Positions 58,701 through 64,000 of a stretch of 64,000 nt of DNA are shown here, one piece after another; the stretch's first letter is position 1, and each line of letters opens with the position of its first letter. Location of the stretch: NCBI RefSeq assembly GCF_014649695.1, contig NZ_BMTN01000018.1:1-64000 (forward strand). Direction: 5' to 3'. The DNA is from Streptomyces kurssanovii (GTDB taxonomy: Bacteria > Actinomycetota > Actinomycetes > Streptomycetales > Streptomycetaceae). A program made the translations under genes and the position numbers. The notes below the pieces were generated by a model that had not been told where the DNA came from, did not search any database, and saw only the letters and a program-made list of their open reading frames with translations.

Positions 58701-59291
58701 CAGCGCCCGGATCCGCAGGGCCTGGAGCCGTTCGTCGAGCGGGTGCGCCTCGCACAGGGCCAGCAGCTCCGGGACCGCGGCCTCGGCGCAGCCGAGACCG
58801 AGCGCCGCGGCGATCCGCGCGCGGCGGGCGTCCAGCCTGCGGGCCTCCCACCGCGCCTCGGCCGCGGTGCGGTCCGGCAGGTCGGCCAGTACCGGTCCCC
58901 GCCACAGCGCGAGGGCGTCGTCGAGGAGGGCGGCCGCCTTGGCCGCGTCGCCGTCCTCCAGCGCCCGGGTGCCCTCGCCGGTGAGCCGGTCGAACCGGTG
59001 GAGGTCCACGTCGTCGGGGCCGGCGCACAGCCGGTATCCGCCCTCGGTCAGGGCAACGGCCTCGGGCCCGAGCGCACGGCGCAGCCTGCCGACGAGCGCC
59101 TGCAACGCGCCGGCCGGATCCGCGGGCGGGTCGCCCTCCCACACCTCGTCGACCAGCACGTCCGCGGGGACCGTGCGCCCCACCCGGAGGGCGAGCGCCG
59201 TCAGCAGGGCCCGCAGCCGGGCGCCGCCGGGGGCGACGGGCGTGCCGTCGTCGCGGACGGCCTGTGTGGTGCCGAGCAGGAGATAGCGCAC
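55731..59291 (-). CDS. AfsR/SARP-like regulator: BTAD, NB-ARC ATPase and TPR
   Basis: 1186 residues from GTG 59291 (VRYLLLGTTQAV). Order: OmpR-type winged helix (~1-90, RTVPADVLVDEVWEGDPP and LVGRLRRALG), BTAD helices (~95-240), NB-ARC ATPase with P-loop GPGGAGKTRLSQEAA (~278) and LVLLDNCEHVVEAAAVLAERLL (~370), a winged-helix segment, and C-terminal TPR-like repeats (~700-1180). A tandemly repeated NGQDRTxAGDVAQDRTHV linker (~595-645) interrupts it between NB-ARC and the next helices. Family members are activators of secondary metabolite clusters. Here no cluster is next to it; the convergent ABC exporter is the nearest candidate target. Confidence 0.9.
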   Translation of the reverse strand: MRYLLLGTTQAVRDDGTPVAPGGARLRALLTALALRVGRTVPADVLVDEVWEGDPPADPAGALQALVGRLRRALGPEAVALTEGGYRLCAGPDDVDLHRFDRLTGEGTRALEDGDAAKAAALLDDALALWRGPVLADLPDRTAAEARWEARRLDARRARIAAALGLGCAEAAVPELLALCEAHPLDERLQALRIRALRDTGRPAEALAAYEEVRSGLAERLGTDPGPELTALHAELLNPPAPAAPVGNLRARLTSFVGREPELREIREDLSRARLVTLLGPGGAGKTRLSQEAAELAAAGPGSPWPDGVWLAELAPVADASAVPEAVLTALGARETVLRGAGAEELRAADPHGADPLVRLTEHCARRRMLVLLDNCEHVVEAAAVLAERLLGSCPGLTILATSREPLGVPGEQVRPVGPLPDATALRLLADRGASARPGFRVDADEDTAAAAVEICRRLDGLPLAVELAAARLRMLTPRQIADRLDDRFRLLTSGARTVLPRQQTLRAVVDWSWDLLAPEERAVLRRLSVFAGGCALPAAEAVCEAAPPGAGTTTGDGPASVAAGPGSSDPGGGFASGRSTAAAPSPTAAAPAHDGNGQDRTGAGDVAQDRTHVNDDEAQGRTHVNDGNGQDRTRAGDVAQDRTHVDDVADVIGALVDKSLVVAEPAADGRMRYRLLETVAEYAAERLDEAGERAGAERRHLVYYRELARTTDPRLRGHGQHAALALLRREYENLRTALRRAVAARDEHEALCLVLSLAWYWHMQDLRTDARQWTEAVSAFYPDPFAPPAPPAPPLVERCTDAPPPLTPELLAEARRQAALIRMVNMDHGTEKWTTPEKLAWLRRVVDVYDAGQPQSCRFPASLWFYAVLVTGDGDQLRRVLDRTVRVAEEYGPEWELANALQWRANILANRGMWAGDAHRDADRSLRIFERLGDAWGMAEALSSRGEAHEQRGAYEEAAADYRAAVEYAAVLGARGQALLLRARLANILLETGRGEEAEIILREVVSAGHDTGYEARSLARALLATWLGRSGRTGEARKELETLRRELRSDTLAIFEGIVIGSLAWLDTVDGRYAEAREGVRTALAYAMEPLSMVVAPQIPSVHILTAARAIAGEGDALLAARLLGAHEALLPPRHFMALMERENRRIAEDAARAVLGAAAFEEAYAEGGSLTVEEAAALVRGTE
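57355..57511 (-). repeat. coding minisatellite within the AfsR-like gene
   Basis: A 61-bp segment at 57355-57415 recurs at 57451-57511 with one mismatch (period 96 bp). Shorter GTGCGGTCCTGC units lie within and between the copies. Translated, it gives alternating GNGQDRT, GDVAQDRTHV and HVNDDEAQGRT motifs. Confidence 0.85.
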
Positions 59292-59727
59292 CGGCCCATT
59301 GTCCCTGTGCCGCCCGCCGCTCCGACCGCCGCACCGGCGCCGCCCGCGCCGCGAGCGCCGCGCACCCGGCGACGTGCCGGTGTCGCCGCCCGCGTACGGC
59401 CGTGTCCGGTCCCTGGGCCGACCGCGCACCTGCCGCCGGGCCGGGGCCGCCGCCTCCCGCCCGCCGGGCCGGTGCCACCCGCGCCACACCGCCGCCGCGC
59501 ACCCGGCCACGTGCCGGTACCGGTGTCGTACCCGTCGCCGTGCCGCCGGCGCGACCGCGTACCGGTCGCCGACACCGGTGGCGTCACCCGCGTACCGGTG
59601 TCATCGACGCCCCCTTGGGCAGGCGCAGGAACCGGGAACGGCCCCGGGACGTTTGACCCCGTGGCGCCGGTGCGGTCTACTCCGCACACCCGCCCCGCAC
59701 CCCCGCCACACCCCAGGAGCCGCGTTC
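59292..59727. other. intergenic region with repeated GTACCGGT motifs and a promoter
   Basis: 436 bp between divergent AfsR-like and site-2 protease genes. GCGCACCCGGC(G/C)ACGTGCC occurs twice (~59367 and ~59496) and GTACCGGT three times (~59516-59600). TTGACC (59653-59658) and TCTACT (59676-59681) are spaced 17 bp, a plausible sigma-HrdB promoter for the gene at 59728. Confidence 0.5.
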
Positions 59728-60528
59728 ATGACCACCGCCGCCAGGCGCCGCAGCGACAGCGCCATCAGTCCCGTCTTCCTCGGGATCGCCGCGGTGATGG
59801 CGGTCACCGGCTGGGCGGTATGGACGGACTTCGCGGCCAGCCCCGGGCTGGCCGTGTTCCTCTTCGTCGTCTCCGCCTGGATCGTCTCGCTGTGCCTGCA
59901 CGAGTACGCGCACGCCCGCACCGCGCTGCACGGCGGCGACATCTCCATCGGCGCCAAGGGCTACCTGACGCTGAACCCGCTCAAGTACACCCACGCCCTG
60001 CTGAGCATCGTGCTGCCCGTCATCTTCGTGATCATGGGTGGTATCGGTCTGCCGGGCGGCGCGGTCTTCATCGAGCGCAACCGGATCAGCGGCCGCTGGA
60101 AGCACAGCCTGATCTCGGCCGCCGGCCCGCTGACGAACGTGCTGTTCGCCGCCGTGTGCACCGCCCCGTTCTGGCTGGGCGCGCTGGACGGCGTCCCGGT
60201 CGCGTTCCGCTTCGCGCTGGCGTTCCTCGCGATGCTCCAGGTCACGGCCGCGATCCTGAACTTCCTGCCGGTCCCGGGCCTGGACGGCTACGGCGTGATC
60301 GAGCCCTGGCTGTCGTACAAGGTGCGCCGGCAGGTCGAGCCGATCGCGCCGTTCGGGCTGATCATCGTCTTCGTGGTGCTCTTCATCCCCGAGGTCAACG
60401 GCATGTTCTTCGACGCCGTCTACGGGATCATGCAGGCCCTCGGGGTGGACGAGCTCGGCATCTACTGCGGCCGGGACCTGTTCGAGTTCTGGAACGGCCA
60501 GGACGAGTTCTGCGCGGTCCCCGCCTGA
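59728..60528 (+). CDS. site-2 protease-family (M50) membrane metalloprotease
   Basis: 266 residues, ATG 59728 with AGGAG 9 nt upstream. Five to six membrane helices. Active-site motifs: HEYAHA (~58-63, H-E-x-x-H zinc site) and LPVPGLDGYG (~182, the third ligand Asp in an L-D-G). Group III S2P-like proteins cleave membrane-bound factors such as anti-sigma proteins. No PDZ domain. The gene ends 4 bp from a convergent small gene. Confidence 0.92.
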   Translation: MTTAARRRSDSAISPVFLGIAAVMAVTGWAVWTDFAASPGLAVFLFVVSAWIVSLCLHEYAHARTALHGGDISIGAKGYLTLNPLKYTHALLSIVLPVIFVIMGGIGLPGGAVFIERNRISGRWKHSLISAAGPLTNVLFAAVCTAPFWLGALDGVPVAFRFALAFLAMLQVTAAILNFLPVPGLDGYGVIEPWLSYKVRRQVEPIAPFGLIIVFVVLFIPEVNGMFFDAVYGIMQALGVDELGIYCGRDLFEFWNGQDEFCAVPA

Positions 60529-60532
60529 CGGG

Positions 60533-60724
60533 TCAGGCGGAGCCGGACCCGGCAGCGGCCCGCTCGGCCTTCGCCCGGCGCAGGTAGTACCAGGCCATGT
60601 TCGACGCGAGGCCCGCGAGCAGCACCCACACGATCCCGAGCCACATGCCCTGCACGAAGGAGATCACCGCCGCGACGACGGCAAGGGCGCAGACGGCGAG
60701 GGAGTAGAGAGCGAGGCGGGGCAT
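60533..60724 (-). CDS. 63-residue two-helix membrane protein
   Basis: Two hydrophobic helices, LALYSLAVCALAVVAAVISFVQG and WLGIVWVLLAGLASNMAWYYL, then a short basic-acidic tail RRAKAERAAAG. Function unknown. Its stop is 4 bp from that of the site-2 protease gene. Confidence 0.75.
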   Translation of the reverse strand: MPRLALYSLAVCALAVVAAVISFVQGMWLGIVWVLLAGLASNMAWYYLRRAKAERAAAGSGSA

Positions 60725-60872
60725 GGGGTACGGCTCCTGTCGGGTCCTGCGGGTGGTTCGGCCCTCCAGTGTCCCCCATGCGTCCCCCCGCCCGCCCGTC
60801 TCCCCTCGCGCCCCCGCCCCGCGATCCCGCGCCCGCCCGGGCCATGTCCCCTCGACGGGTCCTGAACGGGTC

Positions 60873-61592
60873 CTACACGTCGGTGACGCGCAGCCCCGCG
60901 TGTGCCTTGTAACGGCGGTTGACGGAGATCAGGTTGGCGACCAGCGACTCGACCTGATGGGCGTTGCGCAGGCGGCCCGCGAAGACGCCCCGCATGCCGG
61001 GGATACGGGCCGCCAGCGCCTGCACGATGTCGGTGTCGGCGCGGACCTCGCCCAGCACCATCACATCGGTGTCGATCTCCTCGATCGACTCGTCCTGCAG
61101 CAGCACGGCGGACAGATGGTGGAACGCCGCCGTCACCCGTGAGTCGGGCAGCAGGACGGCGGCCTGCTCGGCGGCGCTGCCCTCCTCCGGCTTGAGCGCG
61201 TACGCGCCCTTCTTGTCGAAGCCGAGCGGATTGACGCAGTCCACGACGAGCTTGCCGACGAGCTCCTTCTGCAGCGTCTCCAGCGTCTTGGCGTGCCCGT
61301 CCCACGGCACGGCCACGATCACCACGTCGCTGCGCCGCGCGCACTCCGCGTTGTCGGCACCCTCGATGCCGAGGCCCAGCTCCTGGGCGGCCGCCTCTGC
61401 GCGCTCCACGGAACGGGAACCGATGATCACCTTCTGGCCGGCCCTGGCCAGCCGGTAGGCCAGTCCCCGGCCCTGGTCGCCGGTGCCGCCGAGGACGCCG
61501 ACGACGAGACCGGAGACATCGGGAAGGTCCCAGGGGTCCTTGGCGGGCGCCTTGGCCGCGGAGCCCGGACTTTCAGTACCACGAGTAGTCAT
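60873..61592 (-). CDS. npdG: NADPH-dependent F420 reductase
   Basis: 239 residues, ATG 61592. The N-terminal Rossmann motif is VVGVLGGTGDQGRGLAYRLARAGQKVIIGSRSVERAEAAAQEL: G-G-T-G-x-Q-G and G-S-R-x-x-x-R are the classic NADP and F420 signature of FNO enzymes. LVVDCVNPLGFDKKGAY and TAAFHHLSAVLL (substrate-site) also match. It shuttles hydride between NADPH and F420, supplying F420H2 to reductases in Streptomyces secondary metabolism. F420 synthesis genes are not in the window. Confidence 0.93.
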   Translation of the reverse strand: MTTRGTESPGSAAKAPAKDPWDLPDVSGLVVGVLGGTGDQGRGLAYRLARAGQKVIIGSRSVERAEAAAQELGLGIEGADNAECARRSDVVIVAVPWDGHAKTLETLQKELVGKLVVDCVNPLGFDKKGAYALKPEEGSAAEQAAVLLPDSRVTAAFHHLSAVLLQDESIEEIDTDVMVLGEVRADTDIVQALAARIPGMRGVFAGRLRNAHQVESLVANLISVNRRYKAHAGLRVTDV

Positions 61593-61686
61593 GGCCCGAC
61601 CTTACTTCGCGGTACTGCCTCCCGATCGGGTGAGCCGTGCCCGACCGGGCCGCACCGGGCGGCGGTGAGATGCAGGATGCCGGTCC

Positions 61687-62307
61687 ATGGATGCCGTACG
61701 CGTCGCGCTGCTGCGCGAAGTCCTCGCGGGGACCCAATGGCCCGCGGCGGCCCGCCGGTTCGCCGGGGCGCTGCGCTCCTCCGTGGTGCCGCGCGGCGGC
61801 GGGCTGCTGCTGGTGGGGACGCGGCAGTACGAGCCGTGGCACATGGCCGCCCACCTCGTCGACGAGGCGGCATGGTCGGGACAGCCGGAACTCGCCCCGA
61901 CGCTCGTACGGCACCGGGTGGACGCCGGCGACCCGGCGCATCTGGCCGTCGGCCTCGGCAGGCTCGAGGCGGCCCGGCGCGGCGAGACCCTGCTGCTGGT
62001 GGCCCCCGCGGCACCTGACCCGGGCCTGCTGGAACGGGTCCACGACGCGCGGCGGGCGGGGGCGACGGTCCTGGCCCTCGACGGCGGCGACCCCGAGGTG
62101 CGAGGACTGGCGCACGAGGCGCTCACGGTGCCCGGCCCGGACCACGCGGACGGGGCGGCCGAGATCGACATCGACACGGTGCAGCACCTGGTGAGCGCGG
62201 CGGCCGGCGAGAACTGCCTGCCGGCGCCACGCGGCCGGTCGCGGTTCAGGGACCGGCTGTCCCGGCTCGCGGACCAGCTGACGGCACCGCCGCCGCCCCG
62301 CTGGTGA
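61687..62307 (+). CDS. SIS-like hypothetical protein
   Basis: 206 residues. GLLLVGTRQYEPWHMAAHLVDEAAW, LGRLEAARRGETLLLVAPA and ARRAGATVLALDGG form alternating strands and helices like a sugar isomerase (SIS) fold. The characteristic SIS serine/threonine loop is not clear. It diverges from the F420 reductase gene (94 bp). No ribosome-binding site is obvious. Known in Streptomyces as a conserved hypothetical next to the MFS permease. Confidence 0.6.
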   Translation: MDAVRVALLREVLAGTQWPAAARRFAGALRSSVVPRGGGLLLVGTRQYEPWHMAAHLVDEAAWSGQPELAPTLVRHRVDAGDPAHLAVGLGRLEAARRGETLLLVAPAAPDPGLLERVHDARRAGATVLALDGGDPEVRGLAHEALTVPGPDHADGAAEIDIDTVQHLVSAAAGENCLPAPRGRSRFRDRLSRLADQLTAPPPPRW

Positions 62308-62361
62308 CACCGGGGGAAATTCGGTTGCCCGGGGCCGTCAGCGGACCGACCATGGCCACCC

Positions 62362-63672
62362 GTGACCTCCAAGCCGTCCAAGCTCGCCGCCGTGCTGCCC
62401 GACCTCTCCCCGTTGCGGTCGTCCCGCGGGTTCCGGCTTCTGTGGATACAAGGGCTGGTCACCTACTTCGCGAGCTTCATGGCGATGATCGCTCTGCCGC
62501 TGCAGATCAAGGACCTGACCGGCTCCCCGCTCGCCGTGGGTGCGATGGGCGCGGTCGAACTGGTCCCGCTCATCGTCTTCGGCCTCTACGGCGGCGCCCT
62601 CGCGGACGCCGTCGACCGGCGCAGGATGATCCTCGGCACCGAGGCCGGTCTCGGTCTGCTCGCGCTGATCCTGCTGGTGAACGCCGCGCTTCCCGAGCCG
62701 ATGCTCTGGCCCCTGTACCTGGTCGCGGCGGGCGTCTCGGCCTGCTCCGGGTTGCAGCGCCCGGCCCTGGACTCACTGATCGCCCGCATCGTGCCGCACG
62801 ACCAGCTCACCGCGGCCGCGGCGCTCAACGCCATCCGCTGGCAGGCGGGAGCGATCGCCGGTCCGGCGGTGGCGGGCGTCGTCGTCGCCTACGCGGGGCA
62901 CGCCACGGCGTACGGGCTCACCGTCGTCGGCTTCGCCGTCTCCGTGCTGCTGTGCCTGCGCCTGGACCCGGCGCCGCCGGCGCACGACGCCCGGAAACCG
63001 TCCCTGCGGGGCATCGCGGAGGGCGCACGGTACGCGTGGTCGCGGCCGGTGCTGCTGGGGACGTACGCGATCGACCTGGCCGCGATGGTGTTCGCCTTCC
63101 CGAACACCATCTTCCCGTTCCTGGCGGACGATCTGGACGCGGAGTGGGCCCTCGGCCTCATGTACGCGGCGGGCTCGGTCGGCTCCGTACTGCTCAGCCT
63201 CACCAGCGGCTGGACGTCCCGGGTGCGCCGGCACGGCCTCTTCGTGGTCTTCGGCGCGGCCGGCTGGGGGCTGGCGGTGGCCGCGGCGGGATGGTTCTCG
63301 AACGTGTGGCTGGTGCTGCTGTGCCTGGCCTTCGCGGGCGCCGGCGACATGCTGAGCGGCCTCGGCCGCTCGACGATCTGGAACCAGACGATCCCCGAGT
63401 CCCTCCGGGGCCGCCTGGCCGGCATCGAGGTCCTCTCGTACAGCGTCGGCCCGCAGCTCGGCCAGGTCCGCGCCGGCGCGATGGCGGGCTGGACGGGCAC
63501 GCGCCCGGCGATCTGGAGCGGCGGGGTGGTGTGCGTGCTGTCGGTGGGGGTGCTGGCGGCGGTGCTGCCCAAGCTGGTCACGTACGACGCGGAGACGGAC
63601 GAGGACGCGGTGGCGCGACGCCGCGCGGCTGCGGGTGCGGGTGCGGGTGCGGGCGCGGGTGCGGGTGCCTGA
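62362..63672 (+). CDS. MFS permease (EntS-like)
   Basis: 436 residues from GTG 62362. Twelve helices; YGGALADAVDRRRMILGTEAGL (loop 2-3 motif A) and SACSGLQRPALDSLIARIVP are typical of the enterobactin-exporter-like DHA3/EntS clade. The C-terminus ends in an AGAGAGAGAGA tail produced by a GCGGGT hexamer array (~63630-63668), which may vary by slippage. Substrate unknown. Confidence 0.88.
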   Translation: MTSKPSKLAAVLPDLSPLRSSRGFRLLWIQGLVTYFASFMAMIALPLQIKDLTGSPLAVGAMGAVELVPLIVFGLYGGALADAVDRRRMILGTEAGLGLLALILLVNAALPEPMLWPLYLVAAGVSACSGLQRPALDSLIARIVPHDQLTAAAALNAIRWQAGAIAGPAVAGVVVAYAGHATAYGLTVVGFAVSVLLCLRLDPAPPAHDARKPSLRGIAEGARYAWSRPVLLGTYAIDLAAMVFAFPNTIFPFLADDLDAEWALGLMYAAGSVGSVLLSLTSGWTSRVRRHGLFVVFGAAGWGLAVAAAGWFSNVWLVLLCLAFAGAGDMLSGLGRSTIWNQTIPESLRGRLAGIEVLSYSVGPQLGQVRAGAMAGWTGTRPAIWSGGVVCVLSVGVLAAVLPKLVTYDAETDEDAVARRRAAAGAGAGAGAGAGA

Positions 63673-63928
63673 CGCCTGCGGCCGGCGTCTTCCCCACCCC
63701 GCCCCTTCCCGTAACCGGGGGCTCCTCCCCCTACGCCTGGCGGCGTGGGGGGACCCCACCGGTCCCCCGCGCCTGGCGGCCGTGGGAGGTGCCCCCGGCG
63801 GGGCTGATTTCGCGGAGCGAAATCCAGCCCGCCCGGCGGGCACCGCGCGAAGCGCGGTACGGGTCCGGGCGGAGCCCGGTTCGGGAAGGGGCGGGTAGGG
63901 GAACAGCCCCGCGCAGCGGCCACCGCCC
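63673..63928. repeat. ~255-bp long palindromic intergenic element R3
   Basis: No gene. End segments TTCCCCACCCCGCCCCTTCC (~63692) and the complement of GGGAAGGGGCGGGTAGGGGA (~63883) form the outer inverted repeat. Nested stems: GATTTCGC-GGA-GCGAAATC (63806-63824) and ACCGCGCGAAGCGCGGT (~63842). Related to R2 (25523) and R1 (10808), and placed between convergent genes. Confidence 0.75.
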
Positions 63929-64000
63929 CTAGTCGTCGGACGGCCGCGCCGCCCCGTCGTGCCAGCGCGGGTCGTTCTCCCACTCGAGATTCCGTTCCCG
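63929..64000 (-). CDS. C-terminal end of an unidentified gene (5' part outside window)
   Basis: An open frame on the minus strand from the window edge to TAG 63929-63931, giving RERNLEWENDPRWHDGAARPSDD. G/C third-position bias supports coding. Too short to identify. Confidence 0.5.
   Translation of the reverse strand, partial: RERNLEWENDPRWHDGAARPSDD

Overview
The window is chromosomal DNA of a Streptomyces or very close relative. It has very high GC with a strong G/C third-position bias, GTG and TTG starts, Tat-type and lipoprotein signals, and an AfsR-type regulator. The order glnII - malR-like - glnE - glnA2 recalls the S. coelicolor core chromosome (from memory, around SCO2210 to SCO2241). 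No rRNA, tRNA or CRISPR array was seen.

Layout. 1-6.7 kb: the end of a MOSC protein, a small gene behind a LexA-like box, an ArsC-family protein, a secreted protein with a DPBB-like domain, a Gfo/Idh/MocA oxidoreductase, glnII behind a four-site GlnR operator, and a HEAT-repeat protein. 6.7-15 kb: a Cys-Cys leader peptide ahead of a winged-helix regulator, a PepSY membrane protein, an epimerase-like protein, a NarL-type two-component pair and a DUF1996 secreted protein. 15-25.5 kb: a lipoprotein, a GH89 alpha-N-acetylglucosaminidase, a tyrosine phosphatase, a sigma-like membrane protein, TetR, GNAT, a MalR-like repressor without malEFG beside it, and a PAP2 enzyme. 26-30.8 kb: glnE, a VOC protein, a methyltransferase and an MT0933-like antitoxin.

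30.9-36.2 kb is the most unusual part. The last ~85 bp of glnA2 occur three times in the same orientation (30970, 32972, 36166), each followed by a terminator hairpin. They bracket two blocks of visibly lower-GC accessory DNA: small hypothetical and immunity-like genes in one, and a PAS-GAF-SpoIIE phosphatase plus a truncated tyrosine integrase in the other. I read this as a stack of two degraded integrative elements that used the 3' end of glnA2 as attachment site.

36-64 kb: glnA2, a regulator/membrane protein/MMPL operon, a DUF3105-DUF305 pair, a CBS protein, nadE, an MFS exporter, an EEP-family protein, panB, a cupin, a 1103-residue TPR-CHAT putative protease divergent from a zinc-site protein/membrane protein pair, a DrrAB-type ABC exporter, an AfsR-like regulator with a coding minisatellite, a site-2 protease, F420 reductase, an SIS-like protein and an MFS permease.

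Shared themes. glnII, glnE and glnA2 tie the region to nitrogen metabolism: ammonium assimilation, GS modification and, by family, polyamine glutamylation. Many genes have a TANNNT hexamer 6-8 nt before the start codon, which suggests leaderless transcripts. Strong hairpins separate most convergent genes. Three related long palindromic intergenic repeats (10.8, 25.5 and 63.7 kb) sit at gene ends.
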